This document shows positions 8,735 through 19,757 of a DNA stretch of 64,000 bases, in pieces. The position numbers and the translations under genes are program-made. The first letter of the stretch is position 1; each line of letters begins with the position of its first letter. Below the pieces are notes generated by a model, which was not told the DNA's origin, made no database searches, and saw only the letters and a program-made list of their open reading frames with translations. The stretch covers positions 2,689,501 through 2,753,500 of the forward strand of contig NZ_JAUSXS010000001.1 of the NCBI RefSeq assembly GCF_030816195.1. The letters are read 5' to 3'. The stretch is from Pseudomonas sp. W4I3 (lineage in GTDB: Bacteria > Pseudomonadota > Gammaproteobacteria > Pseudomonadales > Pseudomonadaceae).

Positions 8735-11700
8735 GGGTATTTCCTATGCGGGTTCAAAATTGTATATCCCTTAAAGGTTCCGTCTTCATTAACGGGCGAT
8801 GCTCCTAAAATATCCTTGGTATCTATTCGTCCGGGAATTGCGATTTCTAATTCGTTTTTATGTTTTGAGAGCTTTCCGAGCTCTTTGTTCACGTCTCTTC
8901 CAGGGATTTTCCTCAGTGTGTAAAGGAAACCTTCTTCGAATCCAAAGTTTGAAGCAAATACCAACGCTTGTTTTCTTGAGGTCGAAGTGGGGACGAACTT
9001 GCTAGGAGGACTGGCATTATTCAAAGCGTGCAGGAAAAGGTCTGTGCTGTCTCCCCGACTTTCAAATCCATTATTAAAGATTTCGTCTGGTTTTCTTAAG
9101 TCACCGCGATATAGATATTCTCTTTTTTTTTCTGAGCGTGGTAGCGGGGGAGCCCCCTCATCCACCTCTACCTGCCCGTGAGATTTTTCCGTATTAAGCT
9201 GTGATTTACATCCACCCGCGCCTGGACATGTACTTAAACCCAGCGGATCCACCCATCCAGTAGGATTGGGCGCGTACTGGTACGCGTTGATCCCACCCGC
9301 CAGCTTCACCGGGTCGGGCGTCAGGTAACGACCAATATCCGGATTGTAGTAGCGATGGCGGTTGTAGTGGAGACCGCTTTCTTGATCGAAGTATTGGCCC
9401 TGGAAACGTAGCGGGTTGTCGATTTTGCCTACGTCGAGCCGGCTGATTTCTCCGTAGGCGCGGTAGTGGGCGGACCAGACGATGTCGCCCTCAGGTGTAG
9501 TGAGTTCTTGCGGGGTGCCGAGGTGGTCGAGTTGGTAGTGGTAAGGCTTTATCGCCTCTGGGCCGAAGCCTTCCAGTAATACCAGTGGCCGGAAGCTGTT
9601 CGGCTCGTAGAGGTAACTACGATGATGATCGGCATGGTGTTCGGCGATCAGTTTGTCGCCTTGCCAGAAAAACTCCGTGATGATGCCGTCGACGGTTTTG
9701 CTGATACGCCGTCCAAACGGGTCATAGCGGTAACTGGCGGTTTGGCCGTTGGGTTTCGTGACGCCGATCAACCGGTGCTGGCAGTCATAGCGGTATTCGG
9801 TAACGAGTGAGTGACCTTTGCCTCGCCGCTCGCGGATCAGGTTACCGAAGGCGTCATAGTCGTAATGATGATAGCCCTGAATCATCAGGCGATTGCCCGC
9901 AACGATGTCCGGCCCCGGCCGGTTTTGCATGAGCAGATTGCCCGCCGGGTTGTGGCCGAAACGCTCCTGTACGTCTTGCGAGTGATTGGCGCGGGTCAGG
10001 CGGTGGAGCGGGTCGTAGTGGTAAAGGTGTTCGCCTTTGCGGGTGTCGTGCAGGCGGGTGAGGTTGCCGGCTTTGTCGTAGTCGTAGTGGCGTTGGTAAA
10101 GATGGTTTTGTTGCTGGGTGACGGCGTGGGCGTGCAGGCGGTTTTGGTCGTCGTAGTGGTAGTGGCTGAGCAGTTGGCCTTGCTGGCGCTGGTGTTCGCG
10201 ACCGGCTTTGAACAGGTGGGAAGTCAGTAACGAACCGTTCAGCTCGACGGTGGCGAGGTGGCCGCCTTTGTCGTGGTTGAAGGTGAGGCGGTTGTTGTCG
10301 GGTAGGTGTAAATGTTGAAGCTGGCCGCAGGCGTCGTAGCCGTAGCGCAAGGTGCCCCAACCCTGGTGTTCAGCGGTGAGGCGGTTTTGGCGGTCGTACT
10401 CGTAGGCCAGGAACCAGTGGCCGTCGTCGACGCTGAGGAGGTTGCCTTGGCGGTCGTAGGCATAGTCGACAGTGCTGCCATCGGGCAGGGTTTTTCGTAC
10501 GAGGCGGCCGACATGGTCGCGTTCGTATTGGGTAACGAGCTGACTGCCGTCGTCGCCGTGTTCGGTTTTCTCCAGCAGGTTGCCGTTGAGGTCGTAGGCG
10601 TAGGCGGTGCGTTGGCCGTCGAAACCGGTTTCCTGTTGGATCAGGCCGTTGGGGTGGTAGTCGAGTTGGTAGGTTTCGCCGACTTCGTTTTCGATGGCGG
10701 TCAGCAGCAGGCGGGCGTTGTCGTAGCGGTACTTGACCTGGCTGCCGTCGGCATTGATGCGGCGGCTGATCAGGTGCAGGCCGTCGGCGTATTCGTAGCG
10801 GGTGACGTGGCCTAGTTCGTCGCGTTCGGCGATGATTTTTCCGTAGGGGTTGTAGCTGAATTCCCGTGCGGCACCGTCCGGCAGCACCAAGCGCGTTAAC
10901 CGACCTACGCCGTCCCATTGATACTGGGTCAGCGCGCCATGCTCATCCTCACGCGCAATCTGCCGGCCCAGGTCGTCATAGCGATAGCGCTTGATTGCGC
11001 CATTGGGCAGCTGTTCTTCAACGAGTTGCCCGCGCTCATTCCACACCAGCCGATGGCAGCTGTTATCGGGGTACCAAACGCCGGTGAGTTGCCCCTGCTT
11101 GTTGTAGCTGTAGTCGGTCGCATGGCCACCGGGATCGATCTGACGAGTGACATCGCCCTGGTCATTACGTTCGTATGTCCAGACCGCCTCACCCCGGCGC
11201 ATAACCCGTACGAAGCCGTTGTCATGCTCGTAGGACGTTGGCTCGTCATCCCCCGGAAACAGCGCCACCAGGCGCCCGGCGTCGTCGTACTGGTAGGCCG
11301 TCACCGCGCCCAGCGGGTCTTGCTCGACGGTCAGGCGGCCCTTGTCATCGTAGGACTTGAAATGCTGGGCGCCGTCGGGATCGATGCGCTGTACCAGTCG
11401 CGCTCGGTCGTCATGGACATAAACCTCCTGGCTGCCATCGGCGTTGTGCACGGTGACGCTGCCGTCGTCGTCCCAGGCATAGCACGTGTCCATCTGCGAG
11501 AAACTGGCCCAGTGCCGGACACAGCGTGCGGCCTTGCCGGCGCGTTCCCATGCCCAGAAGAAACTCGCGCCCCCGGCCAGTTGCCGCTCGAGAATGACGT
11601 GTTGTTCGTCGTACCGATAACGCTCACATTCACCGACAGCGTTGGTCGCCGACACCAGTCGTCCAGCGTCGTCATAGGCGTAGGAAACGACGTTTTGTTC

Positions 11701-13524
11701 GGTCAGCCAAACGAAGGGTTCATGCCCCTTGGCGCGATGAACCTGGTAGTCCACCGCGACAATGCGGTCGGATTCATAACGCAATAAAAGCGAGCGACCG
11801 GAACCGTTGTCCGCTCGCTCAATTCGCCCCAACCGATCCCGGAAAATGCGCAACCGGTTGTCATACGCATCGCTGATCGCCGTCAGCACACCGTCGCAAA
11901 AGTGATAGAACCGCGACCCCTGAGCCAGCACCAGTTCATCCGGCAACGACCCCAGGTAAATCGCCGCTTCGGCCAGGCTGTTGGTAATCGCGGGCCGAGC
12001 CACCGTCGGCAAGGGCAGGGTGGTCGAGCGGTTTTCGTGGTCGGTCCACATCACCGAATCGCCCGACACCACCAGCCGCTGGGTCAGCGCATGACTCCAG
12101 CCAAACCCCAACCCGCAATCCACTTCCACCGCGCTGGTGCGATACAAGCGCGTCCACTCGAACGGCAAAACTCCATCCAGTGCGCCATCGGTGAGGGTCA
12201 GCAATTCCTCGCCGGTAACCATCGACACCGGGCAGCCATGCGTGACGGTTTTGTCCGCAGAAGCCGCCACATCCCCCTTCGGGTTCGATGCCACGGTAGG
12301 CACATCATCCACCGTCTCCTGCCGAACCAACGCCGTGCGCTGGGTCTTGCTGCGCACCGCCGACACCGGGTTTGAAACCAGAGCGTTGTCCACCTTCAAT
12401 GGCCCAACCGGCACCCCCTTGATCGGTATTGCTGCACTGCTCAGCAACACCGGCTTGAGCGCTTCGCTGTGCCCCTCCAGGCGAGCTGCGCCGAACTGCG
12501 CGGCTATTTGCTCCAGCCACCTGCGCACCCGGCGCGACTTGATGCCGGCCAACACCTTGGTGCTGATGCACACCACAAGACCCATGCCCGCCGTCGCCAG
12601 TCCCAGTAACAGCGTGATGACGACCTCGGCGCCAATTTCCCCGAGCATTTCGTTCATGTACGGCGGCGGCAGCATGCGCATCCAGCTGACCAGCGCCGCC
12701 AGGTAAACGAACAGCAAAGGCTCATCGCTGAGCACCAGCAAACCCTTGGCGAGGGTCTCGGCACTTAGCGCGAGTAATTTTTCCAGTTCGTCCTGGGAAA
12801 GGTAATGCAGCAACTTTTCAGCGTTGGTCAGCGGGTCCGATAACCACTGGAGTAACTGCTTGATGTTGTCCCAAACCGAATAAAGAACATCGCCAAAGCC
12901 TTGGGCATACGCGCGGTGCAGCGAGAGGTAGCGCTTGAGAAAATTCGCTTCGGAGTAACCCTCCCAAAGCGGTTCGAAGGTGGTGGTCCATTCACTGCGC
13001 AGCCAGCTTTCCAGTGGCGTGATGACTGACTGATAAGAGGCGTACAGCGCCTTGAAATGCTCCGACGAAACGTTGGGATAGAAACTGACCCGATACTGCT
13101 GGTTGCGGTCACACTCGGTCACTTCGAGGATGCCGCTTGGGCCGATGGTCTTATGGATGGGGTCGCCCAGCGGGCCACCGTCTGGATCGATGCGCTGCAA
13201 CACCACCGGCGTATTGCCGATCGGCACGAAACGCGAGCTCTGAAAGCTATGCACCAGGGTCAACGTGCCATTGGCCTGGCAGGTAGCGACGGTGCTGCTA
13301 GGAAAGATCGAGCGGTTGATTGGCGCAACCAGCGCCACCCCATCCCCGGCCTTGAACACCTGCTCCACATCCAATGCAGAAAAGCTGAAAAAGCTCTGTG
13401 CCCAGCTGTCGTAGTGGTTGAGGCACCCGCGAAAATCGCTGAGCACGGAGTCGACGTCCCGCGTCTTCGAATCCATTGCGGCCAGCACCAGAAAGCCAAT
13501 GGCTTGGCTGGTGGCTTCGATCAT
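8731..13524 (-). CDS. RHS polymorphic toxin with ADP-ribosyltransferase-like C-terminus
   Basis: A 1597-residue RHS protein. The N-terminal region (about 1-430) contains hydrophobic helices near 290-350. A DUF6531-like entry (CPVSMVTGEELL) precedes dozens of YD repeats forming the RHS shell; the core ends at the DPLGL cut site near residue 1425. The variable tip (about 170 residues) has YLYRGDLRKPDEIFNNGF, very like the cholera/pertussis toxin start, then TSTS and a later ELE, matching the R-STS-ExE order of arginine-specific mono-ADP-ribosyltransferases. The ATG at 13524 has GAGG upstream. Composition drops to AT-rich past DPLGL, a sign of tip exchange. No VgrG or T6SS gene is in view. Confidence 0.88.
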   Translation of the reverse strand: MIEATSQAIGFLVLAAMDSKTRDVDSVLSDFRGCLNHYDSWAQSFFSFSALDVEQVFKAGDGVALVAPINRSIFPSSTVATCQANGTLTLVHSFQSSRFVPIGNTPVVLQRIDPDGGPLGDPIHKTIGPSGILEVTECDRNQQYRVSFYPNVSSEHFKALYASYQSVITPLESWLRSEWTTTFEPLWEGYSEANFLKRYLSLHRAYAQGFGDVLYSVWDNIKQLLQWLSDPLTNAEKLLHYLSQDELEKLLALSAETLAKGLLVLSDEPLLFVYLAALVSWMRMLPPPYMNEMLGEIGAEVVITLLLGLATAGMGLVVCISTKVLAGIKSRRVRRWLEQIAAQFGAARLEGHSEALKPVLLSSAAIPIKGVPVGPLKVDNALVSNPVSAVRSKTQRTALVRQETVDDVPTVASNPKGDVAASADKTVTHGCPVSMVTGEELLTLTDGALDGVLPFEWTRLYRTSAVEVDCGLGFGWSHALTQRLVVSGDSVMWTDHENRSTTLPLPTVARPAITNSLAEAAIYLGSLPDELVLAQGSRFYHFCDGVLTAISDAYDNRLRIFRDRLGRIERADNGSGRSLLLRYESDRIVAVDYQVHRAKGHEPFVWLTEQNVVSYAYDDAGRLVSATNAVGECERYRYDEQHVILERQLAGGASFFWAWERAGKAARCVRHWASFSQMDTCYAWDDDGSVTVHNADGSQEVYVHDDRARLVQRIDPDGAQHFKSYDDKGRLTVEQDPLGAVTAYQYDDAGRLVALFPGDDEPTSYEHDNGFVRVMRRGEAVWTYERNDQGDVTRQIDPGGHATDYSYNKQGQLTGVWYPDNSCHRLVWNERGQLVEEQLPNGAIKRYRYDDLGRQIAREDEHGALTQYQWDGVGRLTRLVLPDGAAREFSYNPYGKIIAERDELGHVTRYEYADGLHLISRRINADGSQVKYRYDNARLLLTAIENEVGETYQLDYHPNGLIQQETGFDGQRTAYAYDLNGNLLEKTEHGDDGSQLVTQYERDHVGRLVRKTLPDGSTVDYAYDRQGNLLSVDDGHWFLAYEYDRQNRLTAEHQGWGTLRYGYDACGQLQHLHLPDNNRLTFNHDKGGHLATVELNGSLLTSHLFKAGREHQRQQGQLLSHYHYDDQNRLHAHAVTQQQNHLYQRHYDYDKAGNLTRLHDTRKGEHLYHYDPLHRLTRANHSQDVQERFGHNPAGNLLMQNRPGPDIVAGNRLMIQGYHHYDYDAFGNLIRERRGKGHSLVTEYRYDCQHRLIGVTKPNGQTASYRYDPFGRRISKTVDGIITEFFWQGDKLIAEHHADHHRSYLYEPNSFRPLVLLEGFGPEAIKPYHYQLDHLGTPQELTTPEGDIVWSAHYRAYGEISRLDVGKIDNPLRFQGQYFDQESGLHYNRHRYYNPDIGRYLTPDPVKLAGGINAYQYAPNPTGWVDPLGLSTCPGAGGCKSQLNTEKSHGQVEVDEGAPPLPRSEKKREYLYRGDLRKPDEIFNNGFESRGDSTDLFLHALNNASPPSKFVPTSTSRKQALVFASNFGFEEGFLYTLRKIPGRDVNKELGKLSKHKNELEIAIPGRIDTKDILGASPVNEDGTFKGYTILNPHRKYP

Positions 13525-13759
13525 GGGTGAGCCTCGACGATCCGGGCTCTTACTGGAAAAACCATCTGCAATCCCTCGCACTGTGTGATCAGGCGAGGGA
13601 CTTTGCAGCGGTTTTCAGGGCGGGGGAGTAGAGCTTATCCGGCGTTTACGTGGGAAGTTTCAGCCAGAGCTGCACCCAGTTCGGCATAGCCACGAACCCC
13701 GGTTAGACTTGCCTGTCGATATCCTCACTGCCCGGCCCGCCGTCAATCAAGGAAGCCCC

Positions 13760-14845
13760 ATGTTTTCAAACCGCCTGATCCTCTGCCTCGCGACCTTGCT
13801 GGTGCTGGCGGGTTGCTCTACCTCACGCGGTCCGCAACTACCCGAGCGCGGCGAGGCCGAGGTGAAGGCGCAGATCGTGCGGCTGCTACCGGCCAAGCTC
13901 GCGGACCGCACCGGTTGGGCCCAGGACATCTACACCGCGTTCGACGCCCAGAAGATCTACCCCAGCACCGAAAATATCTGCGCCGTGCTGGCGGTGACCG
14001 AGCAAGAGTCCACCTATCAGGTCGACCCGGCGGTGCCAGGCATGGGTAAGATCGCTCAGGATGAAATCCTGCGGCGGGCCGGGAAGGTGCATGTACCGGC
14101 GTTTGTCGTGCGCAGCGCCTTGCAACTGCGCTCGCCCAGCGGCAAAACCTACGCCGAGCGTTTGAATGCGGCACGTACGGAGAAGGATCTGAGCGGTATC
14201 TTTGACGACTTCATTAGTGTGGTGCCTCTGGGCAACACGCTGTTTGGCGGGTTCAACCCGGTGCACACCGCCGGCCCGATGCAGGTCAGCATCGATTTTG
14301 CGCAGAAACAGGCGCGGGGTTATCCCTACACGGTGGACGGTACGATTCGCCGCGAAGTATTCACCCGCCGTGGCGGCATGTACTTCGGCATCGCGCATTT
14401 GCTGGGCTACCCGGTTAGCTATGACCAGCCGCTGTATCGCTTCGCCGATTTCAACGCGGGTTGGTACGCCAGCCGCAATGCCGCCTTCCAGGCTGCGGTC
14501 AGCCGTGCCTCGGGCACCGACTTGGCGCTGGATGGGGATTTGATTCGCTATGGTTCGTTGCTGCCGGGCACCACCGAACTGGCGGTGCGTTCATTGGGGG
14601 CGAAACTGGACATGCGTAATCCCAGCATTCGCAGCCAACTGGAGCAGGGCGAGCAGTTGGATTTCGAGGACACCACGCTGTATAAACGCGTATTCGTCCT
14701 GGCCGAGAAAGCGGCCGGCAAGCCGCTGCCGCGGGCGGTCCTGCCAGGCATTGTGCTTAAAAGCCCGAAGATCACCCGCAACCTGACCACGGCCTGGTTT
14801 GCCAAACGCGTGGATGAGCGGTATCAGCGTTGTATGAAACGTTGA
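13760..14845 (+). CDS. DUF1615-type lipoprotein
   Basis: 361 residues with a signal peptide and lipobox (VLAGC). The rest matches the Pseudomonas/Enterobacterial DUF1615 type: EQESTYQVDPAVPGM, FNPVHTAGPMQVSIDFA and FADFNAGWYASRNAAFQ. These resemble the active region of transglycosylases (the E in EQES and the AGPMQV block), so a peptidoglycan role is possible but unproven. I chose the ATG at 13760 because the signal peptide begins there and AAGGAAG precedes it. Confidence 0.85.
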   Translation: MFSNRLILCLATLLVLAGCSTSRGPQLPERGEAEVKAQIVRLLPAKLADRTGWAQDIYTAFDAQKIYPSTENICAVLAVTEQESTYQVDPAVPGMGKIAQDEILRRAGKVHVPAFVVRSALQLRSPSGKTYAERLNAARTEKDLSGIFDDFISVVPLGNTLFGGFNPVHTAGPMQVSIDFAQKQARGYPYTVDGTIRREVFTRRGGMYFGIAHLLGYPVSYDQPLYRFADFNAGWYASRNAAFQAAVSRASGTDLALDGDLIRYGSLLPGTTELAVRSLGAKLDMRNPSIRSQLEQGEQLDFEDTTLYKRVFVLAEKAAGKPLPRAVLPGIVLKSPKITRNLTTAWFAKRVDERYQRCMKR

Positions 14846-14874
14846 TCCCCCAATGCCAGTCAGTTAAGGCTTTT

Positions 14875-14987
14875 TGTAGGAGCGAGGCGGGCGGCTAGCC
14901 CTTGCTCGCGAAAAACTCAGGGCTCCCGCGTTTATTCAGAATGAACGCGTTGCCTGGACGTTTTTCGCGAGCAAGCTCGCTCCTACA
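14875..14987. repeat. REP doublet, family A copy 2
   Basis: Same inverted arms as at 3417-3516 (GTAGGAGCGAG ... CAAGCTCGCTCCTACA), but the left arm is altered by a short GC-rich insertion (GGCGGGCGGCTAGCC), breaking its pairing with the right arm. Confidence 0.8.
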
Positions 14988-15108
14988 GTGGGCCACATTC
15001 GACCGGTTTACCTCCAAAACAATGTCGGATTACGGCCAGCGGGCCTTAACGGACACCTATGCCAGCTCGCACTTTTTGACCGAGTACTTACCGGGGGATC
15101 GATAAAAG

Positions 15109-15141
15109 AAAAGGCCCGATTTTCGTGGAACCGGGCCTTTT
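15109..15141 (-). terminator. Terminator of the acetoacetate operon
   Basis: A 10-bp perfect stem (AAAAGGCCCG / CGGGCCTTTT) lies just after the thiolase stop, with T-rich DNA on the transcribed side. It would end the scoA-scoB-thiolase transcript. Confidence 0.8.
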
Positions 15142-15158
15142 CCATGTTGCTCTTTGAA

Positions 15159-16340
<1,182 letters not shown>

Positions 16341-16351
16341 GGAATCTGTCC

Positions 16352-17011
16352 TCACTGGAAATGCATTTCTGGAACGTGGTCCGGAACGATCAGTTTACCG
16401 GCGGTCTTGCTCACAATCTCTTCAACGCTGACGCCAGGTGCGCGTTCCTTGAGGACAAAAGCGCCATTTTCGATTTCCAGGTAGGCCAGGTCCGTGAGCA
16501 CACGCTTGATACAGTTGGCGCCGGTCAGCGGCAGGCTGCACTGGCTGAGCAGCTTCGACTCACCGTCCTTGGACGCATGGGTCATGATCACGATGATGTT
16601 TTCCGCTCCGGCCACCAGGTCCATCGCGCCGCCCATGCCCTTGACCAGCTTGCCGGGGATCATCCACGAGGCGATGTTGCCTTGTACGTCCACTTCGAAC
16701 GCGCCGAGTACGGTGAGGTCCACGTGGCCGCCGCGAATCATCGCGAAGGACTCGGCGGAGGAAAAAATCGAGGCGCCGATGCGTGCGGTGACGGTTTGCT
16801 TGCCGGCGTTGATCATGTCGGCATCAATGGTTTCTTCCGTCGGAAACGGTCCCATGCCGAGCAAGCCGTTTTCCGATTGCAGCATCACTTCCATGCCTTC
16901 GGGAATGTAGTTGGCCACCAGGGTCGGAATGCCGATGCCGAGGTTGACGTAGAAACCGTCCTGCATTTCGCGGGCGACGCGTTGAGCCATTTGTTCGCGG
17001 GTAAGAGCCAT
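16352..17011 (-). CDS. scoB: 3-oxoacid CoA-transferase subunit B
   Basis: 219 residues starting [16 protein letters not shown], with [15 protein letters not shown] and the catalytic-Glu region [12 protein letters not shown] of family I CoA-transferase beta subunits. With subunit A it moves CoA from succinyl-CoA (or acetyl-CoA) to acetoacetate. Gene order A-B-thiolase with short gaps supports one operon for acetoacetate/ketone-body use. AtoA is an alternative name. Confidence 0.92.
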   Translation of the reverse strand: MALTREQMAQRVAREMQDGFYVNLGIGIPTLVANYIPEGMEVMLQSENGLLGMGPFPTEETIDADMINAGKQTVTARIGASIFSSAESFAMIRGGHVDLTVLGAFEVDVQGNIASWMIPGKLVKGMGGAMDLVAGAENIIVIMTHASKDGESKLLSQCSLPLTGANCIKRVLTDLAYLEIENGAFVLKERAPGVSVEEIVSKTAGKLIVPDHVPEMHFQ

Positions 17012-17044
17012 TTTATGAGTCCTTATTGTTCGGGCTGGGGCGGA

Positions 17045-17743
17045 TTATTTGCGGACGGTGCGCTGTTCGATGCGCTTCTCGAAGGTGCCGCAGATGATCC
17101 GGTCGACGTAGATGCCAGGGGTGTGGATCTGCGCGGGGTCCAGCTCGCCCGGTTCGACGATTTCCTCGACTTCGACCACGGTGATCTTGCCGGCGGTGGC
17201 GGCCAGCGGGTTGAAGTTCTGAGCGGTATGACGGTAGATGACGTTGCCGAAGTGGTCGGCTTTCCAGCCTTTGACGATGGCGAAGTCACCGGTGATGGAC
17301 TCTTCCATCAGGTAGGGACGGCCTTTGAATTCGCGGGTTTCCTTGCCTTCGGCGACAGGGGTGCCGACGCCTGTGGCAGTGAAGAAGGCCGGAATGCCGG
17401 CACCGCCTGCGCGCATTTTTTCCGCCAGGGTGCCTTGGGGCGTGAGCACCACTTCGATTTCGCCGCTGAGCAGTTGCTTCTCGAACAGGGCGTTTTCACC
17501 GACGTAGGAGGCGATCACTTTGCTGATCTGCTTTTCTTCCAGCAGGATGCCCAGGCCGAAACCGTCGACGCCGCAGTTGTTGGAGACTACGGTGAGGTCG
17601 CGGGTGCCTTTGCGCTTGATCTCGGCGATGAGGTTTTCCGGGATGCCGCAGAGGCCAAAACCACCGGAGAGCACGGTCATGCCATCTTCCAGGCCTGCCA
17701 GCGCCTCTTCATAGGACGCCACGCGCTTATCGAAACCTGCCAT
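17045..17743 (-). CDS. scoA: 3-oxoacid CoA-transferase subunit A
   Basis: 232 residues starting [18 protein letters not shown], with the subunit-A glycine motif [13 protein letters not shown] and [14 protein letters not shown]. It pairs with the downstream subunit B. I chose the internal ATG at 17743; the extra N-terminal residues of the longer frame match nothing. The operon faces away from a LysR gene 190 bp away, the usual layout for a LysR-regulated catabolic operon. Confidence 0.92.
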   Translation of the reverse strand: MAGFDKRVASYEEALAGLEDGMTVLSGGFGLCGIPENLIAEIKRKGTRDLTVVSNNCGVDGFGLGILLEEKQISKVIASYVGENALFEKQLLSGEIEVVLTPQGTLAEKMRAGGAGIPAFFTATGVGTPVAEGKETREFKGRPYLMEESITGDFAIVKGWKADHFGNVIYRHTAQNFNPLAATAGKITVVEVEEIVEPGELDPAQIHTPGIYVDRIICGTFEKRIEQRTVRK

Positions 17744-17932
17744 ATGCACCTCTTTTATTGTGAGTGGGCCAGCCAATGGACCGAGTGTTGCGCTGACGGA
17801 TTGATTTGTTAAGTTGTTTTTTTAGGTTGATTGGTTTGAAAAACAGCATAATCAACCGCAAGCGCCGAGCTACAAGCGTCATTGACGGCCGCTTTTACTT
17901 GCAGCGTTCAACTTGCCGCTTGGAGCTTTCCT

Positions 17933-18835
17933 ATGACCGTTAAACAGATACGTGCCTTTCTGGCCGTGGCCCAGAGCCTGAGTTTCGCCGCTGCGTGTGA
18001 GCGTCTGCACCTTTCCCAGTCGGCACTGAGCCTGACGATCAAGGGCCTTGAAGAAGGCTTGGGAGGGCGCCTGTTCAGTCGCAACACACGCAACGTGGCC
18101 CTCACGCCCGAAGGTGAATCGCTGTTGCCGCTGGCGCGCCGGTTGATTGCCGATTGGGACAATGCCGAGGATGAACTGCGTCAACGTTTCACCCTGCAGC
18201 GCGGACGCGTAACGGTAGCGGCGATGCCGTCATTTGCCGGTAACCTGTTGCCGCCGATTCTGAAGATCTTCCGCGCGCGCTATCCCCAGGTGAACGTGAC
18301 GGTGCATGACCTGATCAACGAGCAGGTGCTGGAGATGGTGCGCGACCGCCAAGTGGAATTGGGCGTTGCGTTCGAACCTTCCGACGGTTCGTCATTGGCC
18401 TTCACGCCGCTGTACCTGGACCGGTTTATCGCAGTGGTGCCGGCAGATTCGGCCTTGGCACAACGGGCTGAAATCGACTGGAAAAGCCTGTTGGAACAGC
18501 CCTTCATTACCCTGCAGCGTCCATCGACGGTACGGGTAATGCTCGAAGAACACTTGGGCACCTTGCAGATGAAATTGCCGGTGGCGTTGGAAAGCCATCA
18601 ATTGGCGACGGTGGGCAAGATGGTTGCCAGCGGCTTGGGCGTCAGCGCCGTGCCCGCGCTGTGTGCACGGCAGATGGAGGAGGCGGGCGCCCATTGCATC
18701 ACCTTGACTGGCCCTGTGATCGAGCGGCCGATTGGCGTACTGACTAAACCAGGCCATGAACTATCGGCGGCGGCGCAGGTGTTGTTCGATATTTTCCGGG
18801 ATGAAGCAGGAAAGGGGCGGTTTCCGACGTTCTGA
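17933..18835 (+). CDS. LysR-type regulator, likely of the acetoacetate operon
   Basis: 300 residues with an N-terminal winged helix-turn-helix (MTVKQIRAFLAVAQSLSFAA...LHLSQSALSLTIKGLEE) and a periplasmic-binding-like effector domain. It is divergent from scoA, so its operator probably lies in 17744-17932, where a short AT-rich segment (TTGTTAAGTTGTTTTTTTAG) is visible. Effector is unknown. Confidence 0.88.
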   Translation: MTVKQIRAFLAVAQSLSFAAACERLHLSQSALSLTIKGLEEGLGGRLFSRNTRNVALTPEGESLLPLARRLIADWDNAEDELRQRFTLQRGRVTVAAMPSFAGNLLPPILKIFRARYPQVNVTVHDLINEQVLEMVRDRQVELGVAFEPSDGSSLAFTPLYLDRFIAVVPADSALAQRAEIDWKSLLEQPFITLQRPSTVRVMLEEHLGTLQMKLPVALESHQLATVGKMVASGLGVSAVPALCARQMEEAGAHCITLTGPVIERPIGVLTKPGHELSAAAQVLFDIFRDEAGKGRFPTF

Positions 18836-18851
18836 GGTGCGCAAAACAAAA

Positions 18852-18877
18852 GTGGGAGCTGGTACGCCAGCTCCCAC
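18852..18877. terminator. Bidirectional terminator hairpin
   Basis: An 11-bp perfect stem (GTGGGAGCTGG / CCAGCTCCCAC) with TACG loop sits between the converging LysR gene and the next minus-strand gene. A T-rich run follows on the plus strand after a few bases. Confidence 0.75.
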
Positions 18878-18898
18878 ATTAGTTTAAATATTTTTTAG

Positions 18899-19228
18899 TC
18901 AGTAGTAACGGTCGATCACTTTAACTTGCGAGCTGTCTTTGAACGACGCCCAGGCATTGTTAAGTGTGTCGAACACCTGCTCGATAAAGTTGCGATCGGC
19001 TGCCGCTTTCTTACCGACATAACCCTGGCCGCGACGGTACATCTTCAGGCGCGCTGCCAGTTCACGATGGTTGCGGTCGAACTCGGCTTCTTCGGTGTGG
19101 GGCGCCAGGCAGTCAAGTTGAACTTCGCCCGATTTGCCAATCCACAGGATATGGTCGTCGAGTGTGTCTTTCTGCGCTGCGAACATCTCAGCCAATTCAT
19201 CGATAGTTGGTTGGTTGTTCAGATTCAT
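18899..19228 (-). CDS. Conserved hypothetical protein, 109 aa
   Basis: A soluble, charged protein (MNLNNQPTIDELAEMFAAQKDTLDDHILWIG...) with no membrane segment or motif I can name. Codon use matches the chromosome. A long leader region without other genes lies upstream. Function unknown. Confidence 0.65.
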   Translation of the reverse strand: MNLNNQPTIDELAEMFAAQKDTLDDHILWIGKSGEVQLDCLAPHTEEAEFDRNHRELAARLKMYRRGQGYVGKKAAADRNFIEQVFDTLNNAWASFKDSSQVKVIDRYY

Positions 19229-19757
19229 GTGTAAGCCCCTTGACCAGTTGGCGATCTATCAGTTGGTTCGTTAAAACTTGCTTAGTTGTCTCCGGTTACG
19301 AAAACCGGGCGTCAGTAACGGTCTGCCGAATACGGGCAGGGTCTTGAACCTGATGCATGTAGTCTTGCTGATGAACGGCTACGCAACGCTTTCGTAACGA
19401 AGACAAGCAGCGATTTAGCTCCTTGTACCGATCCCCTTCAGGACCTGTCAGCTTCATCAATCTGCCTTGTGGGCAGTGCACATCCGGAAAAACAGCTCGG
19501 CGGTCAGACGAGCCTGTTCAAAACGCGTGTTACCAACACTCCCGATCCGGGAGACGTCTCGATAATGCAAGGACAAAAAGGTTACGTCAACGATTATGTA
19601 GTGATTATTTTATGGCACTACATAAATCGCTGTGGGGGCGGGGAGATGCGCGAGAAACGTGACTTGAGCGTCATTTTTTGGGGCGGCGGGTCGCAGACTA
19701 ACAGGTGTTTCCTGGATGCTCGTTGCGCCTGTGAGTTTTTCGCGAGCAAGCTCGCTC
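19229..19757. other. Gene-poor gap with a half REP
   Basis: I see no well-supported gene. A 53-residue minus-strand frame (ATG near 19457, AAGGCAG upstream) is possible but unproven. A half REP (CGAGCAAGCTCGCTCCTAC) lies at 19738-19762. AT-rich DNA near 19590-19625 could hold a promoter. Confidence 0.5.
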
